This document shows positions 12,771 through 20,912 of a DNA stretch of 64,000 nucleotides, in pieces; the stretch's first letter is position 1; each line of letters opens with the position of its first letter. This DNA comes from Marthasterias glacialis (Eukaryota; Echinodermata; Asteroidea; Forcipulatida; Asteriidae), in assembly GCA_911728455.2 (NCBI GenBank), contig OU452226.1:13719938-13783937 (forward strand), given 5' to 3'. The notes under the pieces are model-generated. The model did no database searches, was not told the DNA's origin, and saw only the letters and a list, made by a program, of their open reading frames with translations. The translations under genes and the position numbers were made by a program.

Positions 12771-12797
12771 AAACACACACACACACACACACACACA
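12771..12797. repeat. (CA)n microsatellite
   Basis: Thirteen uninterrupted CA units directly after the right end of a family A MITE. On the minus strand it reads as Cys-Val repeats inside an artefactual open frame. Confidence 0.95.
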
Positions 12798-13889
12798 AAA
12801 GACTTGGTTAATATCAGATATGACTTGAATTGTGCCCAGACTTTGGTATTAACAATATACACGTTTCACATTCTGCTGCAGTGTGTAAAAACGGGGTAAA
12901 CGGGGGCCCGACTGGTTTTTGTAAAATGATAATTCATATTCCTCAGTTGTTCTGATGATTGTACCTATACTACTGAAACTGACTGGATCAAATGGCCAGC
13001 ACCGTTGTTTTGAGAAAGAGAAAGTTGTACAGTAAAACTGATAATAATGGTTTTCTGTGAATAATTAACATTGACTTGTTGTCTTTTATGATATTTAAGA
13101 GTGGTTTAGATGCCAGGGAGCTTTTTGAGTACCATGTAATTAAACAGAAATTACAAAACGTACACGTGAAGAAGAAAAACAAAACTTGTTAAGTTCACTG
13201 TTCTATCTTGATGGCACTGCGAAAAGGACATAAACTTTGTTTTATTGAGAAATATCGTAACTTCAAAACCTTTTTAATGATAATGCATAATAATATTGTG
13301 CGGCTTTAGCAACTCGTGCGGCTTCATTAAATTTTATGACTAGGGTTAAAGTATGTCTTCCAAAAATGTATATATTGATATGTTTGTTTATTAATTTTTT
13401 TTACTTGTTTATTGGTCAAGGACTAAGCTCTCAGATATAAGGACAGTTAAGTTATGCTTGAATGAACAGATATGCAAATTTTCAGCCGATCGGGTGATTT
13501 TCTCTTTTTTTTCTTTCTTGAACACCTGTGCCATAGACAAACTGTAAAACTCTGTAAGTGTGCTTGATCATTTCCTCTTTGAATGCAAATACAAAGTTGC
13601 ATTTCTGATGGAGCAAGTTACCACCCATAACTTACATGACTGGTACCCCTTTCAGTTCTCCGTAGTAAACAATTTTGTAAGGCAGTATATGGTTTTTTTT
13701 TCTTAGCTGGTCTTTAGAATAATGACACAAAGCAGTAAGAGTCGTTTCGAGACCAGTAAGCAAATAAATGCACACTCAGGTTGGCTTAAAATTGTTCTTT
13801 GTGTTTTTTTGCCCATACGTCTATGTGTGTTAACACAAATAATATTCTTATCCCCTATGCAAAAAGGTAACATCTTTTATCATGGATTT

Positions 13890-14060
13890 CTCACCTGCCT
13901 TTCACCTCTGTGGACCCCGGTTCGAATCCCACACCAGAGCCTTGCATGTGGATTGGGTTTTCAGTCCCTACCTGATTACATGGGGGGTTTCCCTCCCACA
14001 TCTAAAATGGACATATCTTGATCATCTTCTCTACACAGGTACCTTCAGGCCTCTGGGTCA
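13890..14060 (+). mobile_element. tRNA-derived SINE fragment immediately upstream of the exon
   Basis: A perfect RNA polymerase III B box, GGTTCGAATCC, lies at 13919-13929 within a T-arm-like context (CCCGGTTCGAATCCCAC). It is followed by a SINE-type body with GGGTTTTCAGTCCCTACCTG and GGGGTTTCCCTCCCACATCT. I do not see a clear A box upstream, so the 5' head is degraded or truncated. The end is placed only approximately, about 200 bases before the Musashi exon. Confidence 0.65.
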
Positions 14061-14240
14061 CAGTGCTAGGTGCTTTGAGGGTCCTTTGAATTCATTACCG
14101 GAAAAATATAGTAATAGCAGTAAATCTATTTTGATTTATAAAATATGATGTCAGAATTCACAATAGGTGTTGTTAGAGAAGGTTTGTATCAGAGGGTTAA
14201 TTTTAAAATGTGTAAACACAAGGATGCTAAAAATGAATCT

Positions 14241-14267
14241 CTACCCTCTTTTGTTCTCCTTCTGCAG
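14241..14267 (+). promoter_or_regulatory. 3' splice site of the Musashi exon
   Basis: A pyrimidine-rich tract (14241-14263) leads into CAG at 14265-14267. A possible branch sequence, TGCTAAA, lies about 40 bases upstream near 14225-14231. Splicing here places the first exon codon (CCT) in the frame that reads the RRM2 start, which is why this AG was chosen as the boundary. Confidence 0.85.
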
Positions 14268-14360
14268 CCTGTGACACGGACGAAGAAAATATTTGTTGGC
14301 GGCTTAGCAGCACAAACAACGCCAGAAGACCTCAAGAACTACTTCCAACAGTTCGGCAAG
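14268..14360 (+). CDS. MSI: Musashi-family RNA-binding protein, internal exon encoding the start of RRM2 (partial)
   Basis: This exon encodes 31 residues that match the linker and first part of the second RNA recognition motif of Musashi proteins. Musashi proteins bind U/AG-rich motifs in mRNA 3' UTRs and control translation, notably in neural and stem-cell lineages. Visible features are the Musashi-typical basic lead-in VTRTKK (residues 2-7), the RNP2 strand KIFVGGL (residues 7-13) and helix 1 with a YFQQFGK end (residues 25-31). RNP1 is not present and must lie in a downstream exon outside what I can find. The acceptor is TTCTCCTTCTGCAG ending at 14267, the donor is AAG/GTATGT at 14360/14361, and both junctions are phase 0. 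The open frame continues upstream to 14145, but that stretch is intron with SINE-derived sequence just before it. The first residue is P where vertebrate and Rbp6 proteins usually have M. hnRNP A/B or DAZAP1 are less likely because their RRM2 openings differ. Whether it is the Musashi or the Rbp6 paralogue cannot be settled from 31 residues. Confidence 0.9.
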
Positions 14361-14366
14361 GTATGT
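14361..14366 (+). promoter_or_regulatory. 5' splice site of the Musashi exon
   Basis: GTATGT directly follows the AAG codon at 14358-14360 and matches the metazoan U1 donor consensus closely. It ends the exon after the FGK codons; in other Musashi proteins the next segment continues with the residues leading to RNP1. Confidence 0.88.
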
Positions 14367-15689
14367 CACATTTTAGATTGTTTTTTAATTCTTTCTTTCA
14401 GCCACCTTCCTTTGACTGGACGTTGAATCTCTCTGTGGTCGTGGATTTATGTTTTATACAGACTTAGTAATGAGATGGTACGGCAGTGGTAACAGCGTTA
14501 GTTCAAAATTATCAAAACAGGTATTCAAATGCTTACTTCATGGCAAGTAAACGGAACACCGTGAGCATGTCTCTGCTCGGTAGGACTGAATACAAGTTGT
14601 ATAAGATATTTAATATGGGAAAGATATGATTTTCACACCAGAGCAAGAGTGGAGAGTTTAGTTACACTTTCCAGTTTAAGATGTTTCTGCAAAGAAGAGG
14701 ATTAAAATGCTTTCGTAGACTGATGCTGTACTTCCTCATTAGTTTCAGTAGTACTTCATCAGCGTTTATTGAAGAGCTTAAATAGAAACCAACCGGGTAT
14801 GTCGGACTGCACTTGTTTAGCACCGTGTACGGCAAAGTAGGATTCTTTTGTTACTCGGTTTCACTCTCAAAAGCACTAGCTACATGTACATACACATCAA
14901 AATGTGTTTTCCCTCCCTCACTACAATGAATTCTCTTAGAACAAAATCAATTGTCTGTGGGGATTTTTTTTTTTCCTTTGGCAAGCAATATTAATAAACC
15001 AGTCTATGTGTAATCAACCAAAAAGCCCTCCGCCCTTGTGGAAAAAAAAGAAACCCATGAAATGGAGAATGGGAAACATAGCATGGTTCTAATAACACAG
15101 TGGATATGCACGTCACAGAAGGATCAGTGTGTAAAGCTGGCTTTTGTTGAGTCCCTCAAGGTTCCGTCTTTAGGCAGCTCTTTATTTAGAAGCTGCGCAA
15201 AAAAGCAATTATGGGGTTCACATAATGATGGGAACCTCACCATAAAGAACACTTGTGCTAGTCATTACAACTCATCAACTGAGGAAATAAAAAAAGCACC
15301 AGGGGTTTCAAGTTTACCGCTATTTTTTTTCTTCTTCAAACCTCGGAGCCAGAAGCCATTGTTTTGTAGGTTATAAAATACAAGTCGAGTACCGTGCACT
15401 TGTGAAATAGTTCGGCTAGCATATTCCACACTTAAAATTCTGACGGGGATTGGATGTTGTACAAATAAGGGGATGGTTACGTGGCTGCGGGTAATTTTTT
15501 TTGGGAAAGGAGGTTTGTGTCTTTGAAAGGACATTCCACCTCGGACAATATCTGTGATTTTGTTTTTATGATAGCATGTCGTAACCTCAAGAGTTGCTGG
15601 TGAGTTTGGATGACAAAGATTGTTTGGAATGCAGGATGCCAGTTGAGAGGAATTAGTTTTGTTGCAGAGGTTGTAAAAACTTTGTCCGT

Positions 15690-15715
15690 AAAAAAAAAAA
15701 AAAAAAAAAAAAAAA
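15690..15715 (+). repeat. Poly(A) tract of 26
   Basis: Uninterrupted run of 26 adenines. It could be the tail of a decayed retroposon, but I could not define a body upstream. Confidence 0.95.
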
Positions 15716-16644
15716 TGGAGCAGAAAATAAACGACTAGACTGTGCTATGCACTTTAGTGGATTCATGTACAGACAGTTCAATCTTACACATGTACTTTGG
15801 TGGGATTTTATGGGGGTTGCGTTTACAAAAATTGGATTGTAACTTGGTAAATATAATCATTCAGCTGCAGAGTGCAAATACTGCGCACGTAAATGTAAGC
15901 AACATGATCAAGTTCCTCCAGAGCTGGCGGAATTTGTTTTGTACACATGCTTGTAGAGCAGTATTGGGTGAATCCGACGTCGATAATTGAACTCTTGGTG
16001 CCAAGGTGTGTCTGTTTTTCCAATAAGGCAGGCATGATTTTTGGTGTTGCTATTTTTCTTTTCAGGAGCACGTCTGTATCAATCATTTTCTTGAACACAC
16101 AAATACAAAGTCAGGGCAGACAGATGACTCGGTTTCTCTTAACCGCTGACTACTAAAGTCAATCTAAAACTTGTTAAAAAAAAGAGGAAGGTTTGGGCCC
16201 ATCTCTCGTGAGGTCAGTTTATATAACCTTCCAAAAACTGCCATGGGAAACCAGTATCCTTGGGCAACCAATTCAAACATTCTAAACAATTCCCCAGCTT
16301 TCAAAAAGACAATGTTTGTGTACTACTGCATGCTGTCTCTGTGAAGTGAGATTTTTCGTGGTGCAGAAGTGAGGGTGTCGGACAGTTGACATTGTGGGAA
16401 AATTTTCGGCGTGATCTGGATTATATTTTGATGTGTTGTCTTGTGGACCGGACAAAAATTAAACTAAATCTGAATTGAATTGATTGAGAGCACTTCCTGG
16501 TATTAAGTACTGTCACTTGAAGGACTACGGGAACCGGGGTAGTGATAATAGCAATTAAGTGTTTGATGCGGGTATTGTCTGCAGTCCATCGATGCTGTGG
16601 AGTTCTTTTGGGTTGGTCGAGAATCAAGAATAATAGGGAGGTAT

Positions 16645-16778
16645 CCGGTCAGGCTGTGGACGGCTTGATTGAGGTGTTGTGTATGGTGGTCTAGACTTGC
16701 ATTGTTACTTTGGTACCAGTGTGCTCAGGGGCAGAACCTCTTTCCCACAGGGTTTAAAAAACAGCCCCTAAAAAATAC
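16645..16778 (+). repeat. Local duplication, copy 1
   Basis: The segment from CCGGTCAGGCTGTGGACGGC to the CAGGGTTTAAAA block matches 17137-17263. Shared blocks include GGTACCAGTGTGCT and TTTCCCACAGGGTTTAAAAA. The copies lie about 490 bases apart in direct orientation. Confidence 0.8.
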
Positions 16779-16820
16779 TAGACATTGAGTTTTTTGTGAC
16801 CTCACCAAAACTAGGTGTTT

Positions 16821-16985
16821 GTGAACAAAGTAAATGACATGCTACAAACTACAGAGTAATTACAAACTACAAACTTTGCTCTTGTGCTGAAGTTTTTGTT
16901 AAGTTTTGTGAACTAGTAAATGACATGCTACAAAGTAATTACAAACTACAAACTTTGCTCTTGTGCTGAAGTTTTTGTGAAGTTT
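16821..16985 (+). repeat. Tandem duplication, two ~80-bp units
   Basis: Unit 1 (16821-16907) and unit 2 (16908-16985) share GTAAATGACATGCTACAAA and ACAAACTACAAACTTTGCTC followed by TTGTGCTGAAGTTTTTGT. Unit 2 lacks about eight bases (ACTACAG) after CTACAAA. The high identity suggests a recent event. Confidence 0.88.
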
Positions 16986-17136
16986 AAATAATACGTAGTT
17001 TCTACGTAAGACGCTCTATAAATTGCACTTTTATTATTGTTATTGTAACTTAAACATCATAGAGTTGTATTGATGTAAAATCAGCTGCAGAGACTGGCTC
17101 GCAACATTGCCTTAGTAACATTTGTTCAAACATGAT

Positions 17137-17263
17137 CTGTCCAGCTGTACACAGCTTGATTGATGTGTTGTGTACTATGGTCCAGACAGCGTTGCCACTT
17201 AGGTACCAGTGTGCTTGGGATAGAGCCTGTTTCCCACAGGGTTTAAAAATGATCCTAAAATAA
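17137..17263 (+). repeat. Local duplication, copy 2
   Basis: Matches 16645-16778 in the same orientation, from CTGTCCAGCTGTACACAGCT to CACAGGGTTTAAAAATGATC. Scattered substitutions show it is older than the tandem pair between the two copies. Confidence 0.8.
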
Positions 17264-17331
17264 GGTTGGCCGTCTGTGGTCAAAAGCGGCCACTGTGTGC
17301 GTAGATGCCATGGGTACAATCAGGGTGACCA

Positions 17332-17509
17332 TGGCCCAACTTCATAGAGCTGCTTAAGCACAACAAAATTATGCTTACCACAATAAGGTTACCAGCCAAA
17401 ATGCCATCTCACATGTACAAACTGTGACTGGTTTCCTGGTTATTTTTGCTTAGCAGAAATATTTTAAGCGATATTTTGTGCTTAAGCAGGTCTATGAAAT
17501 TGGGCCCAT
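17332..17509. mobile_element. MITE family C copy 1 (GGCCCAATTTCATAGA..GCTTAAGCAC ends)
   Basis: The left end TGGCCCAACTTCATAGAGCT then GCTTAAGCACAA is mirrored by the right end TTGTGCTTAAGCAGGTCTAT then GAAATTGGGCCCA. The inverted repeats are about 33 bases with three or four mismatches. The interior, with AGGTTACCAGCCAAAATGCC and TTTTTGCTTAGCAGAAAT, recurs at 26157-26282 and in part at 17552-17650. Confidence 0.85.
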
Positions 17510-17551
17510 GTTGTCAACCTTTTTGTAGTAGTACTCAGGGATTGTACAATC

Positions 17552-17650
17552 AGGGGCCAATTTCATGTATTGTAGCAAAAAGTATTGCTCAGCAAATTTC
17601 AAAGCACGAAACTAGTCACAAGTGGTAACCTTGTTCTGGTAAGCAAAATT
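17552..17650. mobile_element. MITE family C, degraded copy
   Basis: It starts GGGGCCAATTTCATGTATTG and contains TTGCTCAGCAAATTTC, CACAAGTGGTAACCTTGTTC and GGTAAGCAAAATT. These are recognisable parts of family C, but the right terminal repeat is gone. A family A element begins ten bases further on. Confidence 0.6.
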
Positions 17651-17659
17651 AATTCAGGC

Positions 17660-18010
17660 TTAAGGGATGTGCGCAACATTGGTAAGATTGAAAATATGAA
17701 TGTTCACAGATTTACACATAACTTAGATCATGGTAAGAGATTGACATGGTGGAAAATGTCCCTTAAAATATTTTTGCCTGAAATGCTACGGTTTTTGAGA
17801 AATGAGTAAAACAATTGGTTGTGATCTTGCAAGTCCAAAACTTGATGTTTGAAAACAATGAAAAGATATATCTGGGGTTCCCCCCCCACTATTTTCTTGT
17901 GACTCTAATAACCGGTTGAGCTGTGTCATGTTTGATATGTCATGAATAATGTTAGGTCACACTACCTGGATACTGGTCTCTGACAATAACCAATGTTGTC
18001 AGCGTGCTAT
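17660..18010 (+). mobile_element. MITE family A copy 3 (uninterrupted reference copy)
   Basis: It begins TTAAGGGATGTGCGCAACATT then GGTAAG and ends ATAACCAATGTTGTCAGCGT, giving the inverted CAACATTGGT ends. It contains the family markers TTTACACATAACTTAGATCA and GAGAAATGAGTAAAACAATT. It has no nested insertion, so it shows what the split copies at 6240 and 51432 looked like before insertion. Confidence 0.8.
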
Positions 18011-18171
18011 GAAATTTTGCCCAAGAGCTGAGTTTGAAGGACTGATACATCCATGCGGATAGTGATTTCTAAATGCTACACAAAGAATGCAGAAGTTAAC
18101 TCATATTCAAGAGGGAGGGAAGGAAGAATTTGTGAAACAAAATGTACTACAACTTGAAAAGATTCCCCTAA

Positions 18172-18323
18172 TAATAAGGGAATAAAAGAGTGGCGACAAG
18201 GTCTTAATCGGCCGTTTAAAACCGCCAGTGTCGCTGCCCGTGTGGTATAAAGGGCCACATCACTTTAAGGTTTTAAACGGCAGACCAAGACCCGAGTCAC
18301 CACTCTTTTATTCCCGTTTATAA
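18172..18323. mobile_element. Foldback element, near-complete 152-bp hairpin
   Basis: The left arm GGGAATAAAAGAGTGGCGAC through GGCCGTTTAAAACC pairs with the right arm GGTTTTAAACGGCAGACCAA through CACTCTTTTATTCCC, about 50 bases per arm. The apex also pairs (GTGTGG with CCACAT around TATAAAGGG), so nearly the whole unit can form one stem. It is non-coding and no second copy is seen in the window. It is probably a MITE; a small-RNA hairpin is an alternative. Confidence 0.8.
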
Positions 18324-18947
18324 ATGCCCCTTTATTGTGACAAATTAAAATGTCGAAAAAATCACAGAATGACACAACAAATCTTGCTCACTGTGCAATG
18401 ATTTTTGCTGTAAATGACGTTCAGGAGACCAGCTTTGCACAATGGGTCTGTTTCGTGCCTCTTCATATACGTTTTCTAGTGTGAGAGTATCGAAGCAGGA
18501 ATCCAGACTAAAATAACCAGTCTCTAAACAGCTCCAGCCGTGACTTTATCAGCCGTTAAATACCAGGTAAACACGGTCATGTGACCACCTTTCAAACAAT
18601 AGGAACGCCTAAACTGTCTTGGGAATTTATGAATGTTGTTTAATGTAATTCACCTCTTTGATTGAGCAAGCGGAAGCTAGTGACTGCATAAATAGATGGG
18701 TCTTGCTATGAACAAGACCCTCTTTAGTGTTTGAGGGAAAAGCAAGCTTTATAAAATGTTATTATTATCTGACCTCGTCCTCGGTAGCCATCTGCATTAG
18801 ATCGGGGAGCTTCTTCTTCGAGTGACTGCCCAGCGTGCATAACTAGGTGCAGTCCCTTTATCAATGTAGGGCACACGTATGAACCGCTGATCTTGTGCAT
18901 TGTGCACTGCATTGATCAATATTATAGAAAACTGTTACGGATTGAGA

Positions 18948-18959
18948 GGGGGGGGGGGG
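18948..18959 (+). repeat. Poly(G) tract of 12
   Basis: Uninterrupted G run, one of the many C/G homopolymers in this window. Confidence 0.95.
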
Positions 18960-20269
18960 AATGCTGCGTGTGCATGAAGAGAAATTTGGATTTGATGGAT
19001 ACAGAATGCGCCTTGAAATCAGAAAAAATCTCTTGATTAATACATAAGCATGTCTGAATGCAACTCATGCAGAAACTCAATGTCAATAAGGTACATTGTT
19101 TTCTGCTCTCAGCGGAAGAAAGTGGTTTGAATTTATACCCCGATGAATTCTATTATTTTTGTTCCGACGAAATTCTTCAGCATATGGTTCTTCAACACTA
19201 AAATGTTTGGGTTTAGACATTGTTGTCCAGTCAGTACTGAATCTGTTAAATTATGGATCTTTGATGGTATTGATGAGGCACATGCAGAGCAGGTATTTTA
19301 TAGAATTTAGCTGATCACAGTGACACAGAAATTGCTGTTAGCTTCTCATCTGCACGGATCTTGTTTTCATTTGAAATGTAACTTTTTTATCGGTGGTTAA
19401 CGCTTCAAAAGACGTACAGTCCGAGAAAATGTTGACGCGTAATTGGATATTATCTTTTGGGCAATTCAGTGAACACATTTTCCTTTTCAGCTAACTGCTA
19501 GTCTTTTTTATTTTTTATTTTTTTTTTAAATTTACATTTTGCCAGTTTGGTCTTGAAGGTTGAGAGCAGCCTAATTCCCCATTGTACCATTAAGCATCCA
19601 ATCAGACATTATCCATACCCAAGCCTAGCTCTCTCTAGATAAAGACGGACGTGGTCCCCCACCAAAGAAGAAGAAGAAAAGAAATTGTTACTTTGACCAA
19701 TTTTTTTTTTGTCCTCGAAGGCCATTAATGGTTGGGATGAGTCCCCGCGGATCATTTAGCATTGATCAACGTCAGAGAAGTAGATGAGATGATGCTACTA
19801 CCACCATCATCGCCTGTACTCTTTAAGGACTGCCGTGTAGCGTATCTGGGGAAGCAGATGTATCACTGCACACCTCTGTCTGCCTCTCCATTCGGGGGTG
19901 ATAGTTTCTAACAATGTCAAATTAATTCTTGGAGCAGAAATGACTGCGCTGACCTTGGGAAGGTGGTTGACTGTTAAGTTTTTTTTTTAGTCAACTAAAA
20001 AAAAAAAGAAAGAAAAATATCAAGAAGAAACTGAACAAATTGCCCGAAGGTCTTTCGCTGAAATTAAACTGAAGTTATTTCTTTGATTTGGAGAGACAAA
20101 CAAGCCATGCCTAGATTGCTCTGTGGATTCTTATGAGAATACAATACGAAGCAGAATTGTTTGTTGGCTTGGTTTTTAAAATTCTATATCTTCTTAAGAT
20201 TGTTAGTTTCTTTATGTTGAGATTCAATTTAGGTATTTTTTTTTTTAATAATGGATTCCAAGGATGGCT

Positions 20270-20345
20270 TAAGAAAAAAAAGGGGGGGGGGAATAAAAAC
20301 AGAAAGAATAAAAAGAAGGGGGAAAAAAAAAGAAAGAAAAGAATA
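20270..20345 (+). repeat. Polypurine tract (A/G only)
   Basis: About 75 bases consisting almost only of A and G, including GGGGGGGGGG and several A-runs. It yields a Lys-rich open frame that is compositional and has no recognisable domain. Confidence 0.8.
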
Positions 20346-20684
20346 CATAGGCTAGATGAAAGCTTTCCCCAGGGAATTTCTTTTTCTTTATCGAAAAGAA
20401 GTGATCCATTGGTTTAACTGCACGTATAATGCTGCTGGCCAGTGTGCAGTGTTTGTTATCGGCAGAAATTGAGTTATGTGCCCGGTACGTGCAAACAACA
20501 ATTAACTCTAGACGAAATGGATTGGATGACTTCCTTGTGTGAGTCCGATCGAGGTGGCCATCAACTTTTGTGTATTATATATTTGTTTTTGTTATTTCCA
20601 AGGAAGCATTGTTTGGAAAAGACAATTTTTTTTTTTATTAAATTGTTTTGATAATGGTTTGGTTGTATCTCTTGAAATATAAAA

Positions 20685-20912
20685 CAGGCATGTGGTTTCT
20701 CAGGATTTTTCCTGACTTGAGGATTGTCTCCGAATCTCCCTGATCCTTCAAATTGTTTTGAAAGAAAAAAAGGCCCACATTGCATCTGTAGTTTTGCATT
20801 TCTGGTGATGCACAGAATCTGTAGATATCCTGAATTGTAACATCTGAGGTTTTCCGGGTCTAGAATAAGGGGGAACCCAGGCCAGCAAGCCACTTTCAGG
20901 AATGTTCACATT
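20685..20912 (+). repeat. Dispersed repeat D copy 1
   Basis: It starts CAGGCATGTGGTTTCTCAGG and ends CAGGAATGTTCACATT. The same start, end and interior blocks (GGTGATGCACAGA, GTAACATCTG, GGGGGAACCCAGGC) recur in the same orientation at 33360-33597. No clear terminal inverted repeat was seen, so the class is unknown. It has no coding capacity. Confidence 0.82.

Larger units (their letters stand above)
1..14267 (+). other. Upstream Musashi intron (partial, extends left of the window)
   Basis: No coding exon is visible on either strand here. In particular I see no RRM1 coding sequence (the KMFIGGL-type RNP2 or RGFGFV-type RNP1), which must precede RRM2, so the gene continues to the left. The open frames present are short, lack recognisable domains and often translate microsatellites or homopolymers. 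The interval holds microsatellites, MITEs and one SINE, listed separately. 1-800, 1000-3300, 7000-9700 and 9800-11350 otherwise appear to be unique AT-rich sequence. Confidence 0.75.

Noticed and set aside
14145-14267. Methionine-initiated open frame running into the Musashi RRM2 codons
   Set aside because: The upstream 41 codons have no similarity to Musashi and lie in intron after a SINE; a strong splice acceptor ends at 14267, so the frame is open by chance.
15690-15715. Processed pseudogene or LINE tail
   Set aside because: Only the A-run is visible; no coding remnant or target-site duplication could be found upstream.
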